From positions 8,617 through 72,616 of the forward strand of contig DFIA01000008.1 in the NCBI GenBank assembly GCA_002372015.1: a stretch of 64,000 nucleotides of DNA, written 5' to 3'. The position numbers were made by a program, and so were the translations under genes. How positions within the stretch are numbered: the first letter of the stretch is position 1; every line of letters begins with the position of its first letter. The stretch is from Bacteroidales bacterium UBA3709 (GTDB taxonomy: Bacteria; Bacteroidota; Bacteroidia; Bacteroidales; UBA932). Below, piece after piece: positions 35,758 through 45,594 of the stretch. The notes under the pieces are model-generated. The model was not told the DNA's origin. It did not search any database and was given only the letters and a program-made list of their open reading frames with translations.

Positions 35758-36432
35758 ATGCTTATAGTAATTGAAGGCTTAGATGGGGCAGGCAAGAGTA
35801 CCCAAGTAAAAATGCTCCAAGAGTATATTACTGCAAAAGGGTATGCGCTGGAATACCTGCATTTTCCGCGCTATGAAGCATCTGTATATGGCGAACTTAT
35901 AGGCAGTTTTCTGCGTGGTGAGTTTGGCAATGTAAATCAGGTTAATCCTAAGCTTGTAGCTCTTTTATATGCTCTCGACAGGCAAGCAGCGGCCCCGACT
36001 TTGAATAAGGCCTTGCAGGAAGGTAAGGTGGTATTATTGGATAGATATGTGTATTCCAACATAGCTTATCAGTGTTCTAAAGTTACCGATATGGAGGAGA
36101 GGGAGAAGCTTAGAAACTGGATACTTACTATAGAGTACAATTTCTACATGATACCTAAGCCGGATGTAAATATATTTCTCGATGTGCCGCTGAGTTTTGT
36201 GGAATCTCGCTTGTCGTCTGCCAGAAGTGAAGATTCTGACAGAGATTATTTAGCGGGTAAGCGTGATATTCACGAAGAGAATATCAGTTTTCAAGAAGAG
36301 GTGAGAAATGTGTATATAGCAGAATGTGAGAGGGATGCGGCTTTTCAGAGAATTGATTGCTCTGCTTCAGATGGTTCTATGCTCTCTCCAAAAATTGTAT
36401 TTGAAAAAATAAAGGCCAAACTTACCTTATAG
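35758..36432 (+). CDS. tmk: Thymidylate kinase
   Basis: A 224-residue dTMP kinase. P-loop GLDGAGKST at 7-15, then the thymidine-binding HFPRYE (residues about 38), and LLDRYVYSNIAYQ with the DRY/DR-like motif. The lid region has RSEDSDRDYLAGKRDIHEE. It makes dTDP for DNA synthesis. It starts a likely operon with the DoxX-like gene 13 nt downstream. Confidence 0.93.
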   Translation: MLIVIEGLDGAGKSTQVKMLQEYITAKGYALEYLHFPRYEASVYGELIGSFLRGEFGNVNQVNPKLVALLYALDRQAAAPTLNKALQEGKVVLLDRYVYSNIAYQCSKVTDMEEREKLRNWILTIEYNFYMIPKPDVNIFLDVPLSFVESRLSSARSEDSDRDYLAGKRDIHEENISFQEEVRNVYIAECERDAAFQRIDCSASDGSMLSPKIVFEKIKAKLTL

Positions 36433-36445
36433 AAATGCGGTTTTG

Positions 36446-37681
36446 ATGCAGCTTTTAAGACTTATATTGCGCTATGTAACAGGCTTTGTATTTATTGTAT
36501 CCGGATTTCTGAAGGCTATAGATCCGATAGGTGTTGCTTTAAAGGTTCAGGAATATGTTCAAGCATTTTGCAAGGCAGATATAGGTCTTAGATACGCTAT
36601 GATATTGGGTATTGCACTATGCGTGGCAGAATTTCTTACTGGTATTGGCATACTCAAAGTTATAAAGTTCCGTTTCTTTTCCGGTGTAGCGCTTTTAATG
36701 GCCATTTTTTTTGTATTGATAACTCTGTTCTCTGCCATTACCGGAAAAGTAGCTGATTGCGGCTGTTTTGGAGAGGCTTTGCACTTAAAACCATGGCCTT
36801 CTTTTTACAAGAATATTGTACTCTTGTGGCTTTGCATAATACTCTATAGGCAAAGATTAAGGGTACGTCCAACAGCTAATAGTTTCTGGGAATGTGTGTT
36901 TGTGGCCGGATATGCCGCACTGATTATAGGTGTATCGGTGTATTCTATCCACAATCTTCCACCATCTGACTTGTCGGACTTTGGGCCTGGCCGCAATTTA
37001 TTTTCAGACGATTCTACTCAGATAATCAAATACAAGACAGAAGTATTGTACTCAAAAGACGGGGTTACAAAGAGGTTCAGTTTGAATAACCTGCCAGACT
37101 CCACTTGGGAATATGTAGAAACTATTTCTACAGTTTTAGAGGGGAGCGAAAAACTGGCAAAGACAATGCCTTTTATCCTGAAAGATGGCAGCGGAAGAAA
37201 TATTACCAACGAAGTGCTCAAATCTCCAAATCCCATTGTATTCATTTCTTTCTACAATGTAAAAAACATTGCAGAAGAAGATTTAGCCAAACTCAGGAAT
37301 CTCAGAGGTATTGGTTCTGCGCATGAAGTATCAGAGGGTTTAGACAACCCTGTGCAGCAGAAGTACAAAGTGTATATTTTGAGTGCGATGGCTCCCGAAG
37401 AAACCCATGAGGCCCTCAAGCCTGTTGCTGAGGAAGTGGAAAAGATAGTGTATGCAGACTTTAAAACAGTGATAACTTTTAATCGTTCAAACGGTGGAGC
37501 CACGTATGTTAACGGAGGAATGATAGTAAAGAAATGGGGTGCCTCAAAGTACGAGCGAGAAGAAATAGCTAAAGCAATTTCACAAAACCCGTTGCTGTTG
37601 GCAGAAGGGAGCGCAAAAGCCTCACACCTATTCTTGATAATCTCCATAGCTGTGATAGTAGGCTTACTTTTGGTTTTTTAG
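36446..37681 (+). CDS. DoxX-like membrane protein (BT_3928 type)
   Basis: 411 residues from ATG 36446, which is preferred to the adjacent TTG. The N-terminal third is a four-helix DoxX/MauE-like membrane unit: YVTGFVFIVSGFLKAIDPIG, LCVAEFLTGIGILKV, ADCGCFGEALHLKPWPSFYKN with the paired Cys of CGCFG, and a further helix. A soluble region follows, rich in charged residues with a thioredoxin-fold look (NPIVFISFYNVKNIAEEDLAKLR), and a final membrane helix ends the protein. Bacteroidales homologues are annotated as BT_3928 family. A role in envelope redox chemistry is inferred only from the CGC motif. Confidence 0.72.
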   Translation: MQLLRLILRYVTGFVFIVSGFLKAIDPIGVALKVQEYVQAFCKADIGLRYAMILGIALCVAEFLTGIGILKVIKFRFFSGVALLMAIFFVLITLFSAITGKVADCGCFGEALHLKPWPSFYKNIVLLWLCIILYRQRLRVRPTANSFWECVFVAGYAALIIGVSVYSIHNLPPSDLSDFGPGRNLFSDDSTQIIKYKTEVLYSKDGVTKRFSLNNLPDSTWEYVETISTVLEGSEKLAKTMPFILKDGSGRNITNEVLKSPNPIVFISFYNVKNIAEEDLAKLRNLRGIGSAHEVSEGLDNPVQQKYKVYILSAMAPEETHEALKPVAEEVEKIVYADFKTVITFNRSNGGATYVNGGMIVKKWGASKYEREEIAKAISQNPLLLAEGSAKASHLFLIISIAVIVGLLLVF

Positions 37682-37726
37682 GCATATAGAACTTATTCGG
37701 TAATCAACATAAAAACGCATTGTAGT

Positions 37727-38689
37727 ATGATAAAGAATTTAGCAAGTAGCACAGCAAAATGGCGGACTGCCCAACTTGTGGCATTATCTCTATGTTTTTT
37801 CTTGTTTGCCTCTTGCGGGGTTGGGCACAGGATAGAAAAAGCAGCATACAGGTATCGTGTATATTCATCTGTTCACAATGAAGCAAATTTCGTAAAGACA
37901 ACAGCAACAAGCCCGTGTAAAGGATTGATATTTGTAAATTACCATTATGATAATCTTTTTGAATCGCCGCAGGAGATTACTATTCTTGAAGTAGATCCAA
38001 AAAGATTCCGCTTCAATGCATTGGATCACAACTCTTTTAGAAAAACTTCCGAAGCCGCACTTGAGGCTGGAGCCACTGCTGCAATAAACGGAACCTTCTA
38101 TAATATGAAAGAGGGCGGCAGCGAATGTTACTTGCAGATAGATGGTGTTGTTTCGGATACCACCAAAGGCGATGATATGAAGCTAAGGGCAAATGGTGCA
38201 GTTGTAATAAGGAGCGGCAATATTAGCGTTGAACATTGGAACAGGCAAAAGGAGAAGCTTTTCCTTTCATCGGCAGACAAAAAAGTTTCAGTAATTGCCA
38301 CAATGCCACTTCTTATATACGATGGTTTTGCGGTTGAACTTCTTGAATATAAGGGGTTTTCCGATAGACGTCATCCTCGTAGTGTAATTTTTGAGAAAAA
38401 CGGCAAGATATGCCTTATGGTTATAGATGGACGCCACAAAGGAAATGCTGCAGGAATGACACTTGATGAGGTTCAGCGGTACCTTCTTTCTATAGATGGC
38501 GGCAAGGGCTGTATTACCGCAGTAAATCTCGATGGAGGTGGCTCCTCCACCCTTTGGCTTAACCCTGCCACCAATGGCACAGCCTATTTAAGTTATACAG
38601 GAGTGCTGAACCATCCGTCTGATAACGAAAAGTTTGATCGTCAAGGCGAAAGGCACGTTGATAATTCTATTATCGTGCTTAGGAAATAA
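37727..38689 (+). CDS. Phosphodiester glycosidase (NAGPA domain) lipoprotein
   Basis: A 320-residue exported protein with lipobox FASC. The NAGPA fold shows INGTFYNMKEGGSECYLQIDG, RHPRSVIFEKNGKICLMVIDGR and AVNLDGGGSSTLWL, the DGGGSS being the family hallmark. The domain removes N-acetylglucosamine or related sugars from phosphodiester-linked glycans; in bacteria the targets are cell-surface glycopolymers. It begins 45 nt after the DoxX-like gene and converges on infB. Confidence 0.85.
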   Translation: MIKNLASSTAKWRTAQLVALSLCFFLFASCGVGHRIEKAAYRYRVYSSVHNEANFVKTTATSPCKGLIFVNYHYDNLFESPQEITILEVDPKRFRFNALDHNSFRKTSEAALEAGATAAINGTFYNMKEGGSECYLQIDGVVSDTTKGDDMKLRANGAVVIRSGNISVEHWNRQKEKLFLSSADKKVSVIATMPLLIYDGFAVELLEYKGFSDRRHPRSVIFEKNGKICLMVIDGRHKGNAAGMTLDEVQRYLLSIDGGKGCITAVNLDGGGSSTLWLNPATNGTAYLSYTGVLNHPSDNEKFDRQGERHVDNSIIVLRK

Positions 38690-38714
38690 CCTTATGCGAT
38701 AACTGCCTTATATT

Positions 38715-41495
38715 TTAGAGGGTACGTTTGATTTCTTCTATCTTGTAGGCTTCTATTACGTCGCCCTCTTTTATATCGTTGAAGTTCTCCACACCAACGC
38801 CACAATCGTAGCCGGAGGCAACCTCCTTAACATCGTCTTTTCCTCTCTTGAGAGAGGCTAATACTCCTTCTTTAATTACAATACCATCCCTGATTACTCT
38901 TATCTTGGAAGTTCTGGTAATTTTTCCTTCCTTAACCATGCATCCGGCAATAGTTCCTATCCTTGAAATCTTAAAGATTTGTCTTACTTCTAAGGTTGAT
39001 GTAACCACTTCCTTTTCTACAGGGGCAAGCATACCTTCAATACCACTCTTGACTTCGTTTATAGCATCGTAGATAACAGAGTAAAGACGTATTTCTATTT
39101 CTTCTTTTTCTGCCATCTTTCTGGCATTCATAGATGGTCTTACTTGGAAGCCTATGATTATGGCCTCAGATGCTTCTGCAAGCAAAACATCCGATTCCGA
39201 GATTTCTCCCACGGCCTTATGGATAACATTTACCCTTACTTCCTCAGTAGAGAGTTTGATGAGGGAATCGCTGAGGGCTTCTATAGACCCATCGACATCT
39301 CCCTTTACTATAATATTGAGTTCTTTGAAGTTGCCTATGGCTATTCTTCTTCCGAGCTCTTCTAAGGTAATATGCTTTTGTGTTCTTAGCCCTTGTATTC
39401 TAAGTAGTTGTTCTCGTTTGTTGGCAATTTCTTTTGCATCTCTTTCATTATCAAAGATATTGAATGTATCGCCTGCCTGCGGTGCTCCGTTGAGACCGAG
39501 TACAGAAACGGGAACAGAAGGCCCGGCAGAATCAATTTTCTGCCCTCTTTCGTTGAACATGGCCTTTACCTTTCCAGTGTACATTCCTGAGAGCATAAAG
39601 TCTCCTGTATGCAGGGTGCCGCCCTGAACCAATAAGGTTGCTAAATAGCCCCTTCCTTTGTCGAGAGAAGACTCTATAACAGTGCCCACCGCTTTTTTGT
39701 TAGGATTGGCTTTAAGTTCGAGCAAATCTGCTTCCAACAGCACTTTATCTAAAAGTTCAGCAACTCCGAGCCCTTTCTTTGCAGAAATTTCTTGGCATTG
39801 GAATTTCCCCCCCCAGTCTTCTACAAGAATGTTCATTTGGCTGAGTTGTTCCCTGATTTTGTCTGGCATTGCGCCAGGCTTATCTATTTTGTTGATAGCA
39901 AATATCATAGGTACACCGGCAGCCTGTGCGTGATTTATAGCTTCTATTGTTTGCGGCATAACAGCATCGTCTGCTGCTACTATTATAATTGCCAAGTCTG
40001 TCATCTTAGCACCTCTTGCACGCATTGCCGTAAAAGCTTCGTGGCCAGGTGTATCGAGGAATGTAATTCTTCTGCCACTTGGTAATTTTACGTTGTAGGC
40101 TCCTATATGCTGCGTAATTCCTCCGGCCTCTCCTGCAATAACATTGGCTTGGCGGATGTAATCCAGAAGCGAGGTTTTTCCATGATCAACATGCCCCATT
40201 ACGGTAACAATAGGGGCGCGTGGTTCCATAGCCTCCGGAGTATCTTCTTCTGTTTCTTCTTTAATGGCCTCTTGAATTTCAGCCGAAACAAACTCTATCT
40301 TATAGCCAAAGTCTTCTGCTACAAGGGTGAGTGCATCTGCATCCAGTCTTTGGTTGATAGATACCATAAGCCCCAAGTTCATGCAGGTGCTAATAACCTT
40401 GGTTACAGGCTGATCTATCATTATGGCCAAATCGTTTACTGTAACAAATTCGGTTACTTTGAGGATATTGCTCTCTGCGCCTCTGCGTAAAATCTCTTCT
40501 TCCCTTCTTTCTTCTGCTATTTCTCTCTTTTCTCTTCTGTACTTGCTGCCCTTGGTCTTGCCTTTTCCTTCTACCATTCTTTGGTAGGTTTCCTTTATCT
40601 GCTTTTGTACCTCGTCTTCGTCAACCTCGTTGCGTATAGGCTTAAAACCTTTCTTACCTTTCTTGTTATCTTTGTTTTTCTTGTTATTCTCTCTGTTCTG
40701 GTTGCTTTCCTTATTGATATCTACCTTCTCTTTCGTAACCTTTTTAATTCTCTCTCTCTTGCCGCTCTTCTTTTTTGGGCTTTCAAATCTGGAGACATCT
40801 ATTCTAATACCGGTGTCTTTAGGCCCTTGGAGTTGCTCTACTTTGGTTTCTATAAAGTTACTCTGATCTTCCTTTGCAGATTCCGGAGTTGGTGAAACTT
40901 CTGTAGTCTTATTGATTTGAGCATCATCTTCTTTTGAAGGAGTTTCTATAATAGGAGTGTTTGCAGTGTCAGGAATGTTTGTAGTTGCGGCAGTAGCAGG
41001 CTCTGTATCTACGGTAGTAGTAACCACTTCTTTTGCAGCATCTTTTGGTTGTGCTACTTTTTTCTTTTCTTTTGGTGTTTCTGTTACTTGCTTTACAGGC
41101 TCTACTGTTTTTGTTTTATCTTTTTTATCGAATTTCTGGAGGTCTATCTTGCCCAAGATTGTAGGAGATTTAGGGGCATCTACGGTAGTTTCTACAAAAT
41201 TCTCGTTTATCTTTTTTTCTGCCTTCTTTTCTTTTACAACCTCTTTTTCCTTATCTAACTGATAGGTCTTCTTTTCGTTTTCAGGAATCCTCAGGGAACC
41301 TGCTTTCTTTTTAGCATCCTCCTTTACTTTCTGCTGCTCGCCAAACTCGCTTTGTATGAGTTTATACACCTCATCGTCGAGCTTTGCATTAGGATTTGCC
41401 TCAATGGTCTGCCCTTTCTGCTCCAAAAAGCTGACCAATGTGTTCATTCCTATGTTGAAGTCTTTGAGTATCTTACTTATTCTGATTCCTGCCAT
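38715..41495 (-). CDS. infB: Translation initiation factor IF-2
   Basis: A 926-residue GTPase that brings initiator tRNA to the 30S subunit. The first 380 residues or so are Lys/Glu/Thr-rich and low in complexity apart from an N-terminal IF2_N motif ([20 protein letters not shown]). The G domain holds [20 protein letters not shown] and NKIDKPG; domains II, III and IV follow ([21 protein letters not shown]... to the end). The start is preceded by a GGAGG about 7 nt upstream, a real Shine-Dalgarno match that is uncommon in this phylum. Downstream of nusA by 28 nt; same operon. The run of eight G in the coding strand (39807-39814 area) is in frame and untouched. Confidence 0.95.
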   Translation of the reverse strand: MAGIRISKILKDFNIGMNTLVSFLEQKGQTIEANPNAKLDDEVYKLIQSEFGEQQKVKEDAKKKAGSLRIPENEKKTYQLDKEKEVVKEKKAEKKINENFVETTVDAPKSPTILGKIDLQKFDKKDKTKTVEPVKQVTETPKEKKKVAQPKDAAKEVVTTTVDTEPATAATTNIPDTANTPIIETPSKEDDAQINKTTEVSPTPESAKEDQSNFIETKVEQLQGPKDTGIRIDVSRFESPKKKSGKRERIKKVTKEKVDINKESNQNRENNKKNKDNKKGKKGFKPIRNEVDEDEVQKQIKETYQRMVEGKGKTKGSKYRREKREIAEERREEEILRRGAESNILKVTEFVTVNDLAIMIDQPVTKVISTCMNLGLMVSINQRLDADALTLVAEDFGYKIEFVSAEIQEAIKEETEEDTPEAMEPRAPIVTVMGHVDHGKTSLLDYIRQANVIAGEAGGITQHIGAYNVKLPSGRRITFLDTPGHEAFTAMRARGAKMTDLAIIIVAADDAVMPQTIEAINHAQAAGVPMIFAINKIDKPGAMPDKIREQLSQMNILVEDWGGKFQCQEISAKKGLGVAELLDKVLLEADLLELKANPNKKAVGTVIESSLDKGRGYLATLLVQGGTLHTGDFMLSGMYTGKVKAMFNERGQKIDSAGPSVPVSVLGLNGAPQAGDTFNIFDNERDAKEIANKREQLLRIQGLRTQKHITLEELGRRIAIGNFKELNIIVKGDVDGSIEALSDSLIKLSTEEVRVNVIHKAVGEISESDVLLAEASEAIIIGFQVRPSMNARKMAEKEEIEIRLYSVIYDAINEVKSGIEGMLAPVEKEVVTSTLEVRQIFKISRIGTIAGCMVKEGKITRTSKIRVIRDGIVIKEGVLASLKRGKDDVKEVASGYDCGVGVENFNDIKEGDVIEAYKIEEIKRTL

Positions 41496-41523
41496 ATTCT
41501 ATCCTCCATTATTATCGGTTAAA

Positions 41524-42786
41524 CTATTCGCTCTTATCCTCCATAGGGTCTTCAAACTCGGCCTTGAGAATTTTCTTTACTTCATCTACGGTTTCCTGAT
41601 CTAAATCTGCTCTTTCCATAATATCTTCTGAACTCATACTCAGCACATCTTTTGCGGTATCGAACCCAACTTTGCGTAAAGCGTCTATTACCCACTGATC
41701 TATTTCGTCGTTGAAAGAGCTCAAAAGCACATCATCGTCGTCTGCACCTTGAACATCGCGGAAGATTTCTATATCCATACCTATCATCATTTCTGCAAGG
41801 CGTATGTTGCTTCCGTTTTTACCTACCGCCAACGATACCTGAGAAGAATCCATGGTTATAAGGGCTTTTCCTTCCTCTTCATTGATTTTTATAGTAGAAA
41901 TCTTGGCTGGCGACAAGGCTCTTTGTATGAGTAGCTGAGTGTTTGTAGTCCAGCTAATTACATCTATATTTTCGTTGCGTAATTCTCTTACTATGCCATG
42001 TATTCTTGAGCCTTTGACTCCCACGCAGGCTCCTACAGGGTCTATGCGGTCGTCGTAAGATTCTACAGCCACCTTTGCACGGTCGCCAGGCATTCTGACA
42101 ATTTTCTTTATGGTTATAAGGCCATCAAAAATTTCCGGCACTTCTTGCTCAAAGAGTCTCTCTAAAAATACACTCGCAGTTCTCGAGAGAATGATGGCTG
42201 GAGTATTGTTCTTCATCTCTACTTTGGCAACAACGGCTTTTACAGAATCTCCTTTGCGGAAATAGTCAGATGGTATCTGCTCTGTTTTAGGCAAAATAAG
42301 TTCATTGTCTGCATCGTCTCTAATCAGCACTTCCTTTTTCCACACCTGATATACCTCGCCAACCACAATCTCGCCAACCTTTTCTTTATAGTAGTTAAAC
42401 AAATTGGCTTTATCAATATCCATGATTCTGCCGGAAAGATTTTGTCTCAGATTCAAAACAGCTCTTCTGCCGAAGGAAGACAGCGGAATCTCTTCTGTAT
42501 AATCTTCTCCAATTTCAAAGTCGTTGTCTGGTTCTTTTGCATCTATCTCTGCTTTGGAGATTTCCATCATAGGATCGGAAACTTGCTCTACAATAGTTCT
42601 GTTTCTCCAAATCTGGAGGTCTCCTTTGTCTATATTTATTATAATGTCAAAGTTGTCTGCACTGCCGTATGTTTTGGCAAGCTGTGTGCGGAAAATATCT
42701 TCCAGCACACTCATAAGTGTTGCTCTATCAATACCTTTACCTTCTTTAAATTCGGCAAAGAACTGTGCTAAATTTAAACCTTCCAT
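41524..42786 (-). CDS. nusA: Transcription termination/antitermination factor NusA
   Basis: A 420-residue protein: N-terminal RNA polymerase-binding domain (1-130), S1 domain (about 135-200, with VVGEVYQVWKKEVLI), then two KH domains with VGVKGSRIHGIVRELRNENIDV and SLAVGKNGSNIRLAEMM, and an acidic C-terminal tail. It modulates pausing, termination and antitermination. It precedes infB. The usual upstream rimP is absent; instead a promoter and a terminator-like hairpin fill the 5' leader. Confidence 0.94.
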   Translation of the reverse strand: MEGLNLAQFFAEFKEGKGIDRATLMSVLEDIFRTQLAKTYGSADNFDIIINIDKGDLQIWRNRTIVEQVSDPMMEISKAEIDAKEPDNDFEIGEDYTEEIPLSSFGRRAVLNLRQNLSGRIMDIDKANLFNYYKEKVGEIVVGEVYQVWKKEVLIRDDADNELILPKTEQIPSDYFRKGDSVKAVVAKVEMKNNTPAIILSRTASVFLERLFEQEVPEIFDGLITIKKIVRMPGDRAKVAVESYDDRIDPVGACVGVKGSRIHGIVRELRNENIDVISWTTNTQLLIQRALSPAKISTIKINEEEGKALITMDSSQVSLAVGKNGSNIRLAEMMIGMDIEIFRDVQGADDDDVLLSSFNDEIDQWVIDALRKVGFDTAKDVLSMSSEDIMERADLDQETVDEVKKILKAEFEDPMEDKSE

Positions 42787-42849
42787 GTGTTGTTATATTT
42801 TTATAATTTCTAAAATCTTATAATAATTCTTGCAGTTGGCAATAAATAA

Positions 42850-42877
42850 GGGATGACCAAAATTGTTTTGGCATCCC
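42850..42877 (-). terminator. Terminator-like hairpin in the nusA leader (possible attenuator)
   Basis: Inverted repeat: GGGATG A CCAAAA - TTG - TTTTGG CATCCC on the plus strand, a 12-bp stem with one bulged base and a 3-nt loop. On the minus strand it is followed by TTATTTATT, a U-rich tract. It sits about 20 nt downstream of the predicted start site and 64 nt before the nusA ATG, with no upstream gene on that strand for it to end. Confidence 0.6.
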
Positions 42878-42901
42878 CCATCTCAATATCCTAATCGCAG
42901 G

Positions 42902-42932
42902 CAAAAGTATGTAAAAAAACACTAAAAACAAA
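42902..42932 (-). promoter_or_regulatory. Promoter of nusA-infB
   Basis: Minus strand: TTTG (complement of 42929-42932), a 19-nt spacer, TACTTTTG (complement of 42902-42909). Transcription would start near 42898 and run through the hairpin. Confidence 0.65.
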
Positions 42933-42972
42933 GAAAAGCTATATTCTAAACTTCAAATACCTCAGATTATGT

Positions 42973-43002
42973 TTTGGATTTGTGCGTTTTTTAGTAGTTT
43001 TG
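42973..43002 (+). promoter_or_regulatory. Promoter of lpxD
   Basis: TTTG at 42973-42976, an 18-nt spacer and TAGTTTTG at 42995-43002. It lies inside the longest possible lpxD frame, which supports a start at 43017 or 43029 rather than 42969. Confidence 0.55.
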
Positions 43003-43028
43003 GTCTATTAATTAAAATGGATGGTTTT

Positions 43029-44054
43029 ATGGAAGTAACGGCGGAAAGAATAGCACAGCACTTTAACGGGGAGATAATAGGAGATCCAACAGTCAAGGTA
43101 TCTATGGTTGCAAAGATAGAGAGCGGCAAGCCTAATAATGTGTGTATCCTCCATAACGAAAAATATCAGAAATATCTTATTGAAAGCAATGCCGGCATTG
43201 TTATAGTTAGTAGGCATTTAGTTCCTAATCAGAAAGTTAAGCCAACTCTAATAGTTGTAGAAGATGCTCATCCTGCCTTTGCATCATTATTAGAACTACT
43301 GAATACCATAAAAAAAAGCAAGAAGAAAGGGCGTAGTCTTTTGTCTTACAGGGCATTCTCCAGTAAAATAGGTAAAGATGTCTATATAGGCATCTTTAGC
43401 TATATAGGAAGTAAGAGTATTGTAGGCAGGGGGAGTCAAATATATCCGCAGTGTTATATCGGCAGCAATGTTACCATAGGAGAAAACTGCATATTGTATC
43501 CCGGGGTCAGAATTTACGATGGCTGTAAAATAGGTAATAACTGCATAGTGCATGCTAATGCTGTTATAGGTTCAGATGGCTTTGGCTTTGCTCCCGATGT
43601 TGCAGGTGTCTATAAAAAAATACCACAGACAGGAAACGTTATCATAGAAGACGATGTAGAGATTGGAGCAAACACAGTGATAGACCGTGCTGCTATGGAA
43701 TCTACTATAATAAGAAGAGGTGTGAAGTTGGATAACTTGATACAAATAGCTCATAATGTGGAGATAGGTGAGAATACTGTTATGGCGGCGCAATGTGGAG
43801 TTGCTGGCAGTTCCAAGATAGGTAAAAACTGTATGTTTGGCGGTCAGGTAGGTATCGCCGGACATATTACAGTGGCAGACGGTACAAAATCCGGAGCTCA
43901 GGCAGGTATTCAGGGTTCTATTTCTGCAGAACTTGGAGCCAAGGGGCTATTAGGCACTCCAGCTATAGATGCAAGTACCTATATGCGTGCCTATGTTAAG
44001 TTCAAGCACTTGGCAGATCCTCCAAAGCGGCAGAATCAGACAGCAAAAGAGTAA
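43029..44054 (+). CDS. lpxD: UDP-3-O-acyl-glucosamine N-acyltransferase
   Basis: About 341 residues from ATG 43029; an ATG at 43017 is also possible. The N-terminal uridine-binding domain begins [19 protein letters not shown], and the rest is a left-handed beta-helix of hexapeptide repeats ([34 protein letters not shown]). The catalytic His is in [12 protein letters not shown]. It adds the second 3-hydroxyacyl chain in lipid A synthesis. First gene of the lpxD-lpxC-fabZ-lpxA set. Confidence 0.94.
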   Translation: MEVTAERIAQHFNGEIIGDPTVKVSMVAKIESGKPNNVCILHNEKYQKYLIESNAGIVIVSRHLVPNQKVKPTLIVVEDAHPAFASLLELLNTIKKSKKKGRSLLSYRAFSSKIGKDVYIGIFSYIGSKSIVGRGSQIYPQCYIGSNVTIGENCILYPGVRIYDGCKIGNNCIVHANAVIGSDGFGFAPDVAGVYKKIPQTGNVIIEDDVEIGANTVIDRAAMESTIIRRGVKLDNLIQIAHNVEIGENTVMAAQCGVAGSSKIGKNCMFGGQVGIAGHITVADGTKSGAQAGIQGSISAELGAKGLLGTPAIDASTYMRAYVKFKHLADPPKRQNQTAKE

Positions 44055-44114
44055 TAGGTAAGTTATTTATAACGGAAAATTTCGTATATTTGTAAAATAC
44101 CAAACATAGCCTAT

Positions 44115-45044
44115 ATGCACACAAATCAGCATACCCTGAAAGGAAAATACGAGTTTGAAGGTAAAGGGCTTCATACCGGCAGAAAAGTCCATATGAAGGT
44201 GGAGCCGGCACCAAAGAATTTTGGTATTCAATTTAAAAGATCAGACCTCGGAGAGAGTGCACCTTTGGTGGAGGCCTGCGTAGATTACGTTAGTGCTACC
44301 TCCAGAGGCACAACCTTAGACAAGCAGGGAGTAACGGTTCTTACATTGGAACATCTTATGGGCGCACTCTATGGGATGCATATAGACAATGCTCTTATAA
44401 CTTTGGATGCTCCCGAGGTTCCCATATTGGACGGTAGTGCAAAGCCTTATGCCGATGCTTTCTCTAAAGATGGTCTGCAGGAACAGAATGCCCCAAGAAA
44501 GTATCTTGTGCTGGATCGTAAAGTTGTATGTCGTAATCAGAAAGGAAGCGAGATGGTTGTTTTACCAGACGACCATTTTTCTATAGATGTGATGATAGAC
44601 TTCAATTCTAAGGTAGTGGGTAATCAGTATGCACGCTTTGAGTCTGATACCGATTTTGTTACAGAGATAGCTCCATGCCGTACATTTGTATTTTTCCACG
44701 AATTAGAGCCGCTGTTTAAGAATAATCTTATAAAAGGTGGCGATTTAGACAATGCTCTTGTGATAGTAGAGAATCCAGTTCCGCAGGAGGAACTTGATCG
44801 TCTTGCAGGTATATTTAATGTAAGGAGTTTGGAGCGAGTGCCGGAAGGATACTTGTCTCATACCTCTTTAAGGTTTCAGAATGAATGTGCCAGACACAAG
44901 CTTTTAGATGTATTGGGCGATTTTTCACTTGTAGGTTATCCCATCAAGGGAAAAGTAATAGCATATAAGAGTGGTCATTCTATTAACTCCACCATAGCAC
45001 GGGAGTTGAGAACGTTGGCACTCAGGCAATTTGAAAGACGTTAA
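44115..45044 (+). CDS. lpxC: UDP-3-O-acyl-N-acetylglucosamine deacetylase
   Basis: A 309-residue zinc amidase, the committed step of lipid A synthesis. FEGKGLHTGRKVHM, LEHLMGALYGMHIDNALI (HxxxxH-type zinc region), ILDGSA, and DVLGDFSLVGYPIKGKVIAYKSGHSIN (Asp and His ligands) are intact. In most Bacteroidota LpxC is fused to FabZ; here it ends ALRQFERR at a TAA. The following six codons are open in the same frame up to the fabZ ATG. A TATATTTG box at 44085-44092 suggests a promoter about 22 nt before the ATG, although the -33 element is weak. Confidence 0.93.
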   Translation: MHTNQHTLKGKYEFEGKGLHTGRKVHMKVEPAPKNFGIQFKRSDLGESAPLVEACVDYVSATSRGTTLDKQGVTVLTLEHLMGALYGMHIDNALITLDAPEVPILDGSAKPYADAFSKDGLQEQNAPRKYLVLDRKVVCRNQKGSEMVVLPDDHFSIDVMIDFNSKVVGNQYARFESDTDFVTEIAPCRTFVFFHELEPLFKNNLIKGGDLDNALVIVENPVPQEELDRLAGIFNVRSLERVPEGYLSHTSLRFQNECARHKLLDVLGDFSLVGYPIKGKVIAYKSGHSINSTIARELRTLALRQFERR

Positions 45045-45062
45045 GAAAAAGATAATGTGATT

Positions 45063-45572
45063 ATGGATATAGAAAAAATTAAAGAAGTTAAGCAGAGGCT
45101 GTCGGTAGCCCCTAAGTATGATCCGGATGCCGAGCCTGTATATGATGTTTTAGGAATACAGAAACTCCTTCCACATCGCCCTCCATTTCTTATGGTAGAT
45201 AGAATAATAGGAGTAGAAGACGATGCTATTATCGGTATAAAAACCATAGGTATAAACGAGTCTTATTTCAGGGGGCATTTTCCTACAGAACCGGTAATGC
45301 CGGGAGTATTGTTAATAGAGGCAATGGCTCAGGTGGGTGGAATCTTAGTGTTAAGAAGTGTAAGCGAGCCAGAAAAGTACTCAACATATTTTGCAAAGGT
45401 AGATGGCTTTAAGTTCCGTCGTAAAGTAGTGCCAGGAGATGTGGTGGTATTCAAGTTGATTATCACTCAGCCAATGGAACACAATTTGGTTTATATGAGG
45501 GGCAAGGCTTGGGTAGGCAACCAAGTGGCATGTGAAGGAGATATGGTGGCTCAGGTTATCAAAAACAAGTAG
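45063..45572 (+). CDS. fabZ: 3-hydroxyacyl-ACP dehydratase, with N-terminal linker-like extension
   Basis: 169 residues. The hot-dog fold has the catalytic LLPHRPPFLMVDRI (His), FRGHFPTEPVMPGVLLIEAMAQ (Glu in the second half) and KFRRKVVPGD. Before the core is an extension of about 34 residues with KYDPDAEPVYDVLGI, which resembles the linker of LpxC-FabZ fusions rather than the start of a stand-alone FabZ. It is in the same frame as lpxC, separated from it by one TAA and 18 nt. It dehydrates 3-hydroxyacyl-ACP in fatty acid synthesis, and so competes with LpxA/LpxD for substrate. Confidence 0.92.
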   Translation: MDIEKIKEVKQRLSVAPKYDPDAEPVYDVLGIQKLLPHRPPFLMVDRIIGVEDDAIIGIKTIGINESYFRGHFPTEPVMPGVLLIEAMAQVGGILVLRSVSEPEKYSTYFAKVDGFKFRRKVVPGDVVVFKLIITQPMEHNLVYMRGKAWVGNQVACEGDMVAQVIKNK

Positions 45573-45594
45573 TTGTAAATCTAAATCTTATAGA

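Noticed and set aside
39807..39814. Run of eight C in infB as a possible phase-variable tract
   Set aside because: The infB frame reads through it without interruption and IF-2 is essential, so switching would be lethal; it is just Gly-Gly codons beside Trp.
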